A DNA stretch of 64,000 bases from Methylobacillus methanolivorans (GTDB lineage: Bacteria > Pseudomonadota > Gammaproteobacteria > Burkholderiales > Methylophilaceae): the NCBI RefSeq assembly GCF_020531845.1, contig NZ_JAJAVF010000004.1, forward strand, positions 352,045-416,044, read 5' to 3'. The translations under genes and the position numbers were made by a program. This document shows, one piece after another, positions 37,467 through 46,800 of the stretch. Positions within the stretch are counted from its first letter, which is position 1. Each line of letters opens with the position of its first letter. Under the pieces are notes generated by a model. That model did not search any database, was not told the origin of the DNA, and was given only the letters and a program-made list of their open reading frames with translations.

Positions 37467-38567
37467 ATGACCCTGTCGCAATACTTTCCCATTGCTGACA
37501 GGCTGATTGCCTGGCAGAAGCAGCATGGGCGCCATGACCTGCCGTGGCAGAATACCCACGATCCATATGCCATCTGGGTTTCCGAGATCATGTTGCAACA
37601 GACGCAGGTGGCAGCCGTGATCGGCTATTACCAGAAATTCATGCAGCGTTTTCCTAGCATTGCCAGCTTGGCTGCTGCAAGCCAGGATGATGTGATGCAA
37701 TACTGGAGCGGCCTGGGTTACTACTCACGCGCACGCAATTTACACAAGGCGGCACAGCAAGTGATGAGCTTGCATGCAGGTGAATTCCCGCGTGATTTCG
37801 AGGCGATCCAGGCATTGCCGGGCATAGGCCGTTCCACGGCGGCTGCGATTTCCTCGTTTGCTTTTGGTTTGCCACAGCCCATCATGGATGGCAACGTCAA
37901 ACGCGTGTTTGCGCGTTATTTCCTGATTGAGGGCTGGCCTGGCTTGCCCAAGGTGGAAAAGCAGCTATGGCAGATTGCTGAAACCATGCAGCCTCAGGCG
38001 GAAATGGGTACTTATGCTCAAGCCTTGATGGATCTTGGTGCTACGGTCTGCGTGCGTAGCCGCCCACGCTGTGCCACTTGCCCATTGCAGGAAGATTGTG
38101 CTGCCTTGTTGGCTGATCGTGTCAATGAATTGCCTGCTTCCAAGCCGAAAAAAGCCATTCCGGAGAAATCCGTACAGATGTTGGTGATGGTGCATAATCA
38201 CCGCGTCTTGCTGCAAAAGCGCCCTGATAGCGGCATCTGGGGCGGCTTATGGAGCCTGCCCGAGCTGGATGTAGCTGAGGATGCTCAAGCCTGGGGCTTG
38301 AAAGCGCTGGGCTTTCAGGGGAGTGCACCCAAAGCGCTGACCCAGCTAACCCATGTCTTTACCCACTTCAAGTTGCATATCCTTGCCAGAACGATGGAGG
38401 TGCCAGCATTGCCGTTGCAAGCGCAGGAGCCAGGGTGGCAGTGGATGCTGCTCAACGACGCCATCAATACCGGGCTACCCGTCCCTGTGCGCAAGATATT
38501 GCAAACCTTGGCCGAGCGTCAGGAGGGTGCTCTGGCTACCGCTCAGCATCAACTCGCACTGGTTTGA
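37467..38567 (+). CDS. mutY: Adenine DNA glycosylase
   Basis: Removes adenine mispaired with 8-oxoguanine, preventing G:C to T:A changes. From the ATG at 37467 it has 366 residues. The catalytic Glu is in VSEIMLQQTQV, the helix-hairpin-helix is LPGIGRSTAAAI with the catalytic Asp in PIMDGNVKRV, and the 4Fe-4S loop has the spacing Cx6Cx2Cx5C (CVRSRPRCATCPLQEDC). The C-terminal NUDIX-like domain that reads 8-oxoG begins near residue 235. A TTG twelve bases upstream is in frame but lies inside asmA. The 3' end overlaps the convergent PepSY gene by 19 bases. Confidence 0.96.
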   Translation: MTLSQYFPIADRLIAWQKQHGRHDLPWQNTHDPYAIWVSEIMLQQTQVAAVIGYYQKFMQRFPSIASLAAASQDDVMQYWSGLGYYSRARNLHKAAQQVMSLHAGEFPRDFEAIQALPGIGRSTAAAISSFAFGLPQPIMDGNVKRVFARYFLIEGWPGLPKVEKQLWQIAETMQPQAEMGTYAQALMDLGATVCVRSRPRCATCPLQEDCAALLADRVNELPASKPKKAIPEKSVQMLVMVHNHRVLLQKRPDSGIWGGLWSLPELDVAEDAQAWGLKALGFQGSAPKALTQLTHVFTHFKLHILARTMEVPALPLQAQEPGWQWMLLNDAINTGLPVPVRKILQTLAERQEGALATAQHQLALV

Positions 38568-39775
38568 AGCGGATTGGCCCTGGTGCTATTCCTAACCTTT
38601 TGATCCACGCGACGCGATTGGCGTTTGCGTAGCCAGATCACAATGCCGGTGATGCTCAGTATCGCAACTACGGCGCCCATCAGCGACACCAGGATGCGCC
38701 CCGGCAAGCCGAGGATGCGTCCCGAATGTAGCGGGAACTGCGCCTGCATGAAAATATCGCCTGCACTGCCAGTGCCGGGAATATTCTCTCCGGCGGGGCT
38801 ACCATCCTTGCCATCGAAATATAGCCAGGGGTTGCCCAGGCCGCCATCTCCATGATCGTTGCCAGCCTCGAAAAAGCCAACGCCATAAAGCCCGAATGCA
38901 GGGGAGTAGAATACGGCACCTGCCGGGGCGCTCCAGCCTCTCTGTTTGGCTTCTGCTCGAGCAATGTCGAGGATGTTCTCGCGTGAGATGCTGGGGACCA
39001 GGGGTTCATCCTCGGGGCGTGGTGCACGTGATGCAAACGGACTGGGACTGAGCGTAGAAAAAATTTCCACGATAGGCCGCATGACCTGGAAGTTAAGGTT
39101 CATGGAGACCGATGTGATTGCCAACATAAGCAGCAATAGCCAGACCCAGACACCACTCGAGCGATGTAGGTCGAAATTTAACTTGTGACCGCCCTGTTGC
39201 CAGCGGAAGGCAAATGATTTGCGCCAGGACTTGTAATTAGGGAAGGAAATCCACAGTGCGATGAAGTTGTCGAGCACCCAGATGATAGCGATGATCCCCA
39301 TGAACAGTATGCCTAGTTCCAATCCCCATGCGTCTGGGATATGCATGCTGTAATGCAGCTTGTAGAGGAAGGGCAACAGGTTCTCGCGCGATAGAGATAC
39401 TGCGCCCCATTCGCGCTGCCCTTGAATTTCCCCTGTGACAGGATTGAGGGCTATCTGGTTGAAATCAAGCTTGCTGGCTTTCCCAGTGGCAGGGTCCGGC
39501 CTGGCACTTACGCTCATGCCTAGCGTGTGGCCAGGTTCTATGGTGAGCGGTACATAATTCACCATCCAGCCTGGTTGATCTTGTTCCAGCTTATTGGCAA
39601 GTGTGAGCGGTGCTTGCACGACTCCTTTGTTAAGCGCATGGAACAAGGCCGGATTGAGCCATTCATCCAGCTCGTGATCCCAGGAGATCACTGCACCAGT
39701 CAGCCCGGAAATGAAAAGAAACACGGCCATGGTCAAGCCAAACCAGCGATGCAGGGTAACAAGATATTTACGCAT
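38549..39775 (-). CDS. PepSY-domain membrane protein (iron-regulated PiuB-like)
   Basis: A 408-residue inner-membrane protein with four or more helices, starting with MRKYLVTLHRWFGLTMAVFLFISGLTGAVI, the typical PepSY-associated helix 1. HRSSGVWVWLLLLMLAITSVSMNL is helix 3 and GLPGRILVSLMGAVVAILSITGIVIWLRKR the last helix before a basic tail. Such proteins are thought to act as periplasmic or membrane reductases in siderophore iron release. The start at 39775 matches the family; there is no clear ribosome-binding site. A strong Fur-box-like sequence stands 40 bases upstream, supporting control by iron. Confidence 0.87.
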   Translation of the reverse strand: MRKYLVTLHRWFGLTMAVFLFISGLTGAVISWDHELDEWLNPALFHALNKGVVQAPLTLANKLEQDQPGWMVNYVPLTIEPGHTLGMSVSARPDPATGKASKLDFNQIALNPVTGEIQGQREWGAVSLSRENLLPFLYKLHYSMHIPDAWGLELGILFMGIIAIIWVLDNFIALWISFPNYKSWRKSFAFRWQQGGHKLNFDLHRSSGVWVWLLLLMLAITSVSMNLNFQVMRPIVEIFSTLSPSPFASRAPRPEDEPLVPSISRENILDIARAEAKQRGWSAPAGAVFYSPAFGLYGVGFFEAGNDHGDGGLGNPWLYFDGKDGSPAGENIPGTGSAGDIFMQAQFPLHSGRILGLPGRILVSLMGAVVAILSITGIVIWLRKRQSRRVDQKVRNSTRANPLQTSAS

Positions 39776-39814
39776 TGGATGAAATGATGGCGGGTGCCAT
39801 GGCGATCTATAATA

Positions 39815-39833
39815 AATAATGATTTTTATTATA
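39815..39833 (-). promoter_or_regulatory. Fur-box-like sequence upstream of the PepSY gene
   Basis: AATAATGATTTTTATTATA matches the 19-base Fur consensus GATAATGATAATCATTATC at 14 positions. It is centred about 49 bases upstream of the PepSY gene start, where a promoter is expected, and there is no divergent gene in between. Confidence 0.7.
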
Positions 39834-39965
39834 AAACAATACTGGTTATCAGTTGATGCGGTGATCAATACCAGATAGGTCGTCAGTCAAGATTTGGCTT
39901 GAGCTTGCGACCAGTTAATGATGAGTGGTGGTGTCTTGTCTAGGTTGATATAGCGCAACATTGCA

Positions 39966-39992
39966 ATAAAAAAGCCCGCCAAGGCGGGCTTT
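39966..39992 (-). terminator. Rho-independent terminator after the fae-like gene
   Basis: AAAGCCCGCC (39971-39980) and GGCGGGCTTT (39983-39992) form a ten-base stem; the minus strand continues as a T-run. It lies 18 bases after the stop codon of the fae-like gene. Confidence 0.9.
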
Positions 39993-40010
39993 GGATGACA
40001 GCAATGAAGC

Positions 40011-40562
40011 TTAGATTTCGCCCCAGCTTTCTTCCCACATGCAGTGCTTGATCTTGTGGCGGTTGGCGATGAGCTCATCAATGCTTGGCTCATCGTTCAG
40101 TGCGCGCTTGATCGCCAGCTTGGTCGCTTCGTAGTTGTTCTTGTACATGTCGGCCTTGTCCAGTTTGCCTTCCTTGGCCAGTGGGCCACAGCCTGGATCA
40201 ATCCATACCAAGCTGACGATGCACAGATCGTTGACTTGATCCTTTGGGATGATGCCTTCAATGACACAGTCCAGAATCGCGTCAGCAGTCGCTGCTTGCA
40301 CCACACCACCGAACAGTTCGATGTTGATGGAATCCTTCAGGGTAACCTTAGGGACCATCATGGTCGCAGGACGTACCAGTTGGTTGATGTCGCGCACGGC
40401 GAACATGGCGGAGTGACCCTTGCTTTGCGCCATCATGTTGGCAAAAGCCTGGCCAACCGGGCCGTCAACGGCACCGATGAGGATTTCTGGCATCGCGGCG
40501 GTAACGTCTTTGCCTTCGCTGAAAATAGTGGCTTCACCAGCCTTGAACACGATTTTTGACAT
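40011..40562 (-). CDS. Formaldehyde-activating enzyme homologue (divergent Fae)
   Basis: A 183-residue protein of the Fae family, which in methylotrophs condenses formaldehyde with tetrahydromethanopterin. Family features are PEILIGAVDGPVGQAFANMM near the N-terminus, TMMVPKVTLKDSINIELFGGVVQAATADAILDCVIEGIIP and the C-terminal KNNYEATKLAIKRALNDEPS. By my recollection of canonical Fae, a catalytic His precedes the DLIIG segment; here that position seems to be Met (AAMPEILIG), and the chain has a Cys/Trp-rich insert around WIDPGCGP. It may therefore be a paralogue with a different or regulatory role. The gene is monocistronic, with its own terminator. It is the main sign that the organism is a methylotroph. 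Confidence 0.85.
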   Translation of the reverse strand: MSKIVFKAGEATIFSEGKDVTAAMPEILIGAVDGPVGQAFANMMAQSKGHSAMFAVRDINQLVRPATMMVPKVTLKDSINIELFGGVVQAATADAILDCVIEGIIPKDQVNDLCIVSLVWIDPGCGPLAKEGKLDKADMYKNNYEATKLAIKRALNDEPSIDELIANRHKIKHCMWEESWGEI

Positions 40563-40791
40563 CTGGATATCCTTAAGGGAAGAGGTAAATAAACGAAACG
40601 CTGTATTTTACCCAAGCGGCAAGAGTGGGGCAAACTTCGGCAGTATTTGCCGTGAATTGATATAGCCGCTAAATTTCACTCGCACTTTGATCGTTATACC
40701 GCTTATCGGTGCACCACTTCCGTTCGTCGGAAGAATTGGCGATATACCAATTGGGCACGGCATGATGCATTCTGGGAAAAGGGGAAGTCCG

Positions 40792-41217
40792 ATGAAATCT
40801 GGGCAACAAGGATTTACGTTAATTGAGCTGATGATCGTTGTCGCGATCATCGCTATTCTGGCATCTATCGCAGTGCCAGCTTATTCACGATATGTTGCGC
40901 GCGCCAAGGTGGCGGAGGCTATTTCACAACTGTCTGATATCCGCAATCGCATGGAGCGTAATTATCAGGACAAGCGCCGCTATAGTTGTGAGGAAGTCGT
41001 TATGCCAAGCAGCCCTGCGGTGCAGTATTTCACTTATGCGTGCAGCACGCCTAATGGCGACCAAACCTTTCTCATTACCGCGACGGGCGTTGCCGGGCAA
41101 GGAATGAGCGGTTATGAGTTTACGGTTAATCAGGACAATGCCCGCCGCACTACGGCTTTCCCTGATACCAGCGTGCCTGCGAATTGCTGGGTCACCAAAC
41201 ACGGAGGGGGTTGTTAA
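40792..41217 (+). CDS. pilE: Type IV pilin, PilE-like
   Basis: A 141-residue prepilin, first gene of the pilus operon. The prepilin peptidase site is [10 protein letters not shown] with Glu at +5, followed by the hydrophobic assembly helix ([21 protein letters not shown]). The globular part carries four Cys, including YSCEE and a C-terminal [10 protein letters not shown], where a D-region disulfide is expected. GGGGAAG lies upstream of the ATG. Its position ahead of the minor pilin genes suggests a minor rather than the major pilin. Confidence 0.87.
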   Translation: MKSGQQGFTLIELMIVVAIIAILASIAVPAYSRYVARAKVAEAISQLSDIRNRMERNYQDKRRYSCEEVVMPSSPAVQYFTYACSTPNGDQTFLITATGVAGQGMSGYEFTVNQDNARRTTAFPDTSVPANCWVTKHGGGC

Positions 41218-41760
41218 GTGAACAGGCAGCAAGGCTTCACGCTGGTGGAATTGGTGGTGACGTTGTCTGTGCTGGCAATCTTGCTGGCTGTTGCCGTGCC
41301 AAGTTTCCGCGAGATGCTGCTTAATTTTCAGGTACGTGCAGCAGCAGAAGGCTTGAATACTGGCTTGCAGCTGGCGCGTGCCGAGGCTATTCGACGCAAT
41401 GCCAATGTTGTTTTTACCTTGAGCGGCAATGCCACTTGGAGCATCGGTTGCCAGGTCGTGGTTGCCGATGCTGACAGTGATGGCGTAGATGATTGCCCAG
41501 AAGTGATCCAGAGCAAGGCTGCTACCGAGGGCGCTGTCAGTGTGGCGGTGGATGTTGTGCCCGCAGGCGCAACTACTGTCACATTCAATGGGCTGGGCCG
41601 TGTCACCTTCAACAATGATGGCAGTAATGTCATGCGCCAGATCGACATTGCGGCCACTGAAGGCAATGCCAACGGGTTGAGGATATTGATCAGGGGAGGG
41701 AGTGTGCACTTTTGTGACCCCAATATATCAACAGTGGGAGATCCACGCGTATGCGCTTAA
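41218..41760 (+). CDS. GspH/FimT-family pseudopilin
   Basis: A 180-residue minor pilin of the priming complex of type IV pili. It begins with GTG immediately after the pilE stop codon. The peptidase site is QQGFTLVELVVTLSVLAILLAVAVPSF, and FREMLLNFQVRAAAEGLNTGLQLARAEAIRRN is the GspH/FimT signature. The 3' end overlaps pilV by 10 bases, indicating coupled translation. Confidence 0.88.
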   Translation: MNRQQGFTLVELVVTLSVLAILLAVAVPSFREMLLNFQVRAAAEGLNTGLQLARAEAIRRNANVVFTLSGNATWSIGCQVVVADADSDGVDDCPEVIQSKAATEGAVSVAVDVVPAGATTVTFNGLGRVTFNNDGSNVMRQIDIAATEGNANGLRILIRGGSVHFCDPNISTVGDPRVCA

Positions 41761-42203
41761 GCCATCTTAACCAGCCACGACGCGCTAGTCAGGAGGGAGC
41801 CATCCTGCTGGAGGGCCTGATCGCCATCCTGATTTTCTCCATGGGCATATTGGCGATCATCGGCTTGCAGGCTGCATCCATGAAAACCGTCTCTGATGCG
41901 CAATATCGGCTGGAAGCGAGTTATCTGGCCAACCGCCTGGTGGCGAGTATCTGGACGGCAGGGCCAACAAAAATCTCGACTTATGGCTTGCCCGGCGGCA
42001 GCTCGCCTGAGTTGGCAGACTGGCTCGCGGATGTAAAAAACCGTTTGCCCGGGGCTGAAAACAAGGCACCTACCGTGGTGATTGCAGGCGATGCGACTGC
42101 CGGTTTCACCGCTACGGTAACCGTCTTCTGGCAACCACCTGCCGAAACCGAGCCGCATAGCCACACTACTGTGGCTTATATCAATACGAATCAAACGCCA
42201 TGA
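41751..42203 (+). CDS. pilV: Type IV pilus minor pilin PilV
   Basis: A 150-residue minor pilin. The peptidase site is EGAILLEGLIAILIFSMGIL, a variant with Ala at +1 and Glu at +5, which is the usual PilV form. QAASMKTVSDAQYRLEASYLANRLVASIW is typical of PilV. It overlaps the preceding pseudopilin gene by 10 bases and the next gene by four (ATGA). Confidence 0.9.
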   Translation: MRLSHLNQPRRASQEGAILLEGLIAILIFSMGILAIIGLQAASMKTVSDAQYRLEASYLANRLVASIWTAGPTKISTYGLPGGSSPELADWLADVKNRLPGAENKAPTVVIAGDATAGFTATVTVFWQPPAETEPHSHTTVAYINTNQTP

Positions 42204-43231
42204 AGATGAACGCCTTATTGAAACCACATGCCGGGTTTAGCTTGGTGGAGGTCATGGTTGGCATGACTATCGGCCTGATCGGCATGCTGGTGATTGCCCA
42301 GGTGTTATCCGTTTCACAGGATAACAACCGCACCACTAACAGTGGCGGTACTGCGCAGCAGAATGGCGCACTGGCATTACTGGCGATTGAGCGCGATATC
42401 CGTCAATCGGGCTACGGCATGAACGTATCGCAAAACCTGGGGTGCCGTGTTCTGGGTACGGATGGCAGCACGGGATATGCCATTGATTTCCTGTTGACGC
42501 CTGCGGTGATTACTCAGGGCCTAGATACTGCGCCTGATGCGATCCAGCTTACCTATAGCAATGCCAGCATGGTCACCAGCCCTACTGCATTGATGCAGAC
42601 GATGGCTGCGGCAACTGCCGATTACGTGGTCTCTAACCGTTTTGGCTTCAATGTCAACGATGTGCTGGTAGTGGCCGCTCCTGGGCAGGATTGCGACTTG
42701 GTGCAGATTACCGCAACCCCTGGCAATCCTTATCAAAACAATATTACTCATGCCGCCTCAGGACGCTATCAGGGCAATCAGATATTCAATAGTGGTGCCC
42801 AACTGTACAACATGGGCAGGAGTCCCGTGAGCAATCGCTATTCCATTGTCGATGGTGGCTTGCAGGTACTCTCGGCACTGAGTGGGGAGGCTGAGTTGAT
42901 CGCTGATGGCGTGATTGATCTACAAGCAGATTACGGCCTGAATCTCGATGGTGATACCGAAAATACCGTGGATGAATATCGCACATCCCCTGACCTAGAT
43001 GGCAATGGCGTGGTTAGCTGGGATGAATGGGAAAAAGTGATTGCCATACGGGTTGGGTTAGTGAGCCGCAGCAGCAAGCGTGAGTCAAGCAATGTCACCA
43101 CTGACTTGCCTCGCTGGGTGGGCGGCACCTTCGGCAATGTTTCTACGCAGGAAAACTGGCAACAATACCGTTACCGTGTGTTCGAGACGACCGTGGTCAT
43201 TCGTAATATCTTGTGGAAGCCTCCAACATGA
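42200..43231 (+). CDS. pilW: Type IV pilus minor pilin PilW
   Basis: A 343-residue minor pilin, the large one of the set. The peptidase site is HAGFSLVEVMVGMTIGLIGMLVI. LLAIERDIRQSGYGM follows in the helix-to-globule region, as in PilW proteins. It overlaps pilV and pilX by four bases each. Confidence 0.9.
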   Translation: MKMNALLKPHAGFSLVEVMVGMTIGLIGMLVIAQVLSVSQDNNRTTNSGGTAQQNGALALLAIERDIRQSGYGMNVSQNLGCRVLGTDGSTGYAIDFLLTPAVITQGLDTAPDAIQLTYSNASMVTSPTALMQTMAAATADYVVSNRFGFNVNDVLVVAAPGQDCDLVQITATPGNPYQNNITHAASGRYQGNQIFNSGAQLYNMGRSPVSNRYSIVDGGLQVLSALSGEAELIADGVIDLQADYGLNLDGDTENTVDEYRTSPDLDGNGVVSWDEWEKVIAIRVGLVSRSSKRESSNVTTDLPRWVGGTFGNVSTQENWQQYRYRVFETTVVIRNILWKPPT

Positions 43232-43842
43232 AGCAAAAGCTGATGATGCCTGCTATTGCACCGGCATCACGCCAACATGGCGTGGTACTCATGGTGGCGC
43301 TGATCGTGCTAATCGCCATGACATTGGCTGGCCTGGCGTTATGGCGTGCCGTCGATTCCGGCAACGTCATCGCCGGTAACCTTGCCTTCAAGCAATCCGC
43401 CACCATGTCCGCAGACCGTGGTTTGCAGGCTGCCCTGGTATGGCTGGATAACAATCGCAATGCGTTGGCCGACAGCAATCCATCTCATGGCTATATCGCC
43501 AATACCTTGAGTACCGAGCCTGACTGGTATGGCAACAGCATTTGGAGTAATGCAGTGGATTTAGGTGCTGATGCTGCCGGTAATCGGGTGCAGTACCTCA
43601 TTCACAGGCTGTGCCGGACCACAGGGGCCTATAACGGTGAAGACGGCACAGGTCAGGCCAACTCTTGTTCTACCTCTTTATCCAAAGCCCCGGTGACTAA
43701 CGCTACATTGGGCAGCAGCTTGCAAATCGGGGCGGCTGTCTATCAATCCAATCCATCCATCTACTACCGCATCACCGCCCGCGTGCTCGGCCCTCGCAAC
43801 ACCGTCAGCATCGTTCAGGCCACAGTCATGGTGCCGGTATAA
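43228..43842 (+). CDS. pilX: Type IV pilus minor pilin PilX
   Basis: A 204-residue minor pilin from the ATG at 43228, which overlaps the pilW stop (ATGA) and has GGAAG upstream; a TTG 15 bases earlier is less likely. The N-terminal part is RQHGVVLMVALIVLIAMTLAGLALWR: it has the glycine before the cleavage point but no Glu at +5, as is common for PilX of betaproteobacteria. AFKQSATMSADRGLQAAL is characteristic of the family. Confidence 0.88.
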   Translation: MKQKLMMPAIAPASRQHGVVLMVALIVLIAMTLAGLALWRAVDSGNVIAGNLAFKQSATMSADRGLQAALVWLDNNRNALADSNPSHGYIANTLSTEPDWYGNSIWSNAVDLGADAAGNRVQYLIHRLCRTTGAYNGEDGTGQANSCSTSLSKAPVTNATLGSSLQIGAAVYQSNPSIYYRITARVLGPRNTVSIVQATVMVPV

Positions 43843-43871
43843 ACACCCCCAGTCTTACAGGGAGAACAATC

Positions 43872-46800
43872 ATGCAACAACATCACACAAGATTCTGGTG
43901 GAAAAACCTGCTGCTGATCAGCTCGTTGGTTGGGTATCTACTGAGTGCGCAAGCTGCAGTGACCGATATTTCCAGCAATCCGCTTTCCACTGCGTCAGGC
44001 ACTGTGGTGCGGCCTAATGTGATGTTCGTGCTGGATGATTCGGGCAGCATGAATTTTAATTTTATGCCGGACTTCCTAGGGTATACCCAAACTGCGGGGA
44101 AGTGTCGTGCGAGCAATGGCGCTATGACTGCGACATGTGGAGGCACTTCGCAAACTGGGCAAAATAAACCAACTAATGGAGGAGATCCTCCGATTTACAG
44201 TCCTCTGGTTAATGGGGTTTACTATAATCCTGCGATTAGTTATACGCCGCCAATTAGCCCTTGTGATGCATCACAAACTTTACCAACCATGAATGGAACT
44301 AATACCAATGGATGGCAAGCAGTGAGACTAATTGGGCACCAACTTGATGACGATTGTGCCCAGAGTTCTGGGGTTGCAAATATTATTACGCAATATCCTG
44401 AGCGAGAATATTGCCAAAGAAATTCAAGTTGGCAATGGGAGTGCAAACGGAATGGAGTTGATAAAAATGGTAGTTCTACAAAGGGTTATGACTGGCCCGC
44501 TGATGATGGGAGTTACTCTACTGCAAGGAATAGAGATAGTAACCCACATTATTTCTTAATCACGCCTAAAGAGTATTGTCAGGATATTAACCTCACTATT
44601 TGCCAGTCGACGCTATCTGTTACTCATACACGACCTGCTTACGTGAGGTATTGCAAAACTGCGGCAGATGCTGGTAGTGCATCTGTAGTAAGTGGATCAG
44701 ATGCACGTTGCCAAGCAAAACATGATGGAGATCATCGTAATGCGCGATATGGCGATTTTGTGCGAGTGGATATTACATCTGGCAAAACCTTCACAAAATA
44801 TCCCGATCGCGTAGATTGTGCTGGGGCTTCGTGCAGTTACGCGGAAGAAATGACCAATTTTGCTAATTGGTATGCCTATTATCGTACTCGCTCTTTTGCC
44901 ATGAAAAGTGCGGCAGGGCATGCCTTTGCAACAATTGATAATAATTACCGAGTAGGATTTATCACTATCAACACTGGTTCACCAGTAAGCGCGAATAAAT
45001 ACCTCAAGGTTGATACATTTAATCCTGCTCACAAGACTAACTGGTATAAAAAATTCTATTCTTCCAGTGCTTCAGGTGGTACTCCTTTAAGGGAGGCGTT
45101 ATCGAGGGTAGGCAGGCATTTTTCTGGAGTAACTAGTGGAATAAATGCTGGGATGGCGGATGACCCAGTTCAATTTGCATGCCAACAAAATTTCACTATC
45201 TTGACGACCGATGGATATTGGAATGGCAATAAAGGAATGACCAGGGACGGTGGTGAAATTGGCACTCAGGATAGTAAAGATGAAAAATATTCTAGGCGTG
45301 CTGATGGAGCATATGACGGTAATCCAACAAAGGTTGTGAATAATGAAACAGTGCCATTAGCTGCGGAAACACTAGCAGATGTGGCTATGTATTATTACAA
45401 AACGGACTTGCGACCTGACATGGAAGACAAGGTTCCTACCACAAGCAAAGACAGAAACCCGGCACAGCATATGAACACGTTTACGCTGGGGTTGGGGCTT
45501 GATGGGGAGATGAATTACCGCTCTGATTATGAAATTGCCAATGATGGTGATTTTGCAATGATCAAGCAAGGAGCTGTGGATTGCCATTGGGCTCCAGGTG
45601 AAACATGTAATTGGCCAATTCCTGCTGCTGATTCCCCCAGTGCTTTAGATGACCTCTGGCATGCCGCAGTCAATGGTCGTGGCTTGTATTTCAGTGCCAA
45701 ACAACCTAAAGAGCTGGTATCGGGTTTGCGGAGTGCCCTAGCTGGTGTATCAGATAGAACAGGTGCTGCTGCGGCCTCGGCGACCAGCAGCCCGAATATC
45801 ACACAAACCGATAACTATATTTTCAGCTCGACTTATCGCAGTGTGCATTGGGATGGCGACGTGCAGGCGCAGACCATCAACCCTACCGATGGCACGGTGA
45901 GCGAAGCGCATGTGTGGAGTGCGCAGGCGCAATTGAATGGTAGTGGTCGCAGTATTTTCAAGATTGATCCCAGCTCGCAGATGATAGAGCCATTTGCCTG
46001 GGATAACTTGAGTGCTGAGGAAAAGGCTTACTTCAATAACAAGTGTGAGTTGCTGTCGCAGTGCAATGGGTTCAATGCCGATACCAAGGCAATCGCCAAT
46101 TCGGGCGAGAACCTGCTGAATTATCTGCGTGGTCAATCCATCAATAGCGGTGAGCTTGCCCAAACCGAAAAGGCCTACCGCCTGCGTACACATTTGCTTG
46201 GCGATATCGTCAACTCTGCGCCTGCCTACGTGAAGCAACCGCGATTCAACTTTATTGATAGCGTCACCCCTAATTACCAAGCGTTCAAGACTGCCCAGGC
46301 GGATCGGCATGGCATGCTGTATGTCGGCGGTAACGATGGCATGTTGCACGCATTCAACACGACCAATGGAGCAGAAAGCTGGGCCTATGTGCCGCACTCT
46401 GTCATGCCTAATATGTATAAACTGGCGGACAAGAACTACGGTGCGAATCACCAGTTCCTCGTGGATGGTTCGCCGCAGGTGATGGATGTGTATGATGCTT
46501 CGACATCTGCTTGGCGCACCATTCTGGTCGGAGGCTTGAATGCGGGCGGGCGTGGATATTACGCATTGGATGTAACTAGCGAGGATAATCCCAAGGCATT
46601 GTGGGAGTTCTGCCATAGTGAAGCTTATTGCAGCCATGCGGATGCAGACCTGGGGTTTACTTACGGTAACCCTATCATTACCAAGCTACCGGAAGGTAGC
46701 GCCAATGCAGGCCGCTGGGTGGTGATGTTTACTTCGGGTTATAACAATGTCTCACCCGGTAATGGCCAAGGGTACCTGTTCGTGGTGGATGCGATTACTG

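Noticed and set aside
40717..40733. CTTCCG/CGGAAG hairpin in the leader before the pilin operon
   Set aside because: A six-base stem without a T-run; it may be a leader structure but nothing supports a defined function.
40748..40765. Sigma-54-like GGGCAC...TGCA before the PilE-like gene
   Set aside because: The GG to GC distance is wrong by two bases and the element lies within 45 bases of the start codon, so it is not a usable sigma-54 promoter.
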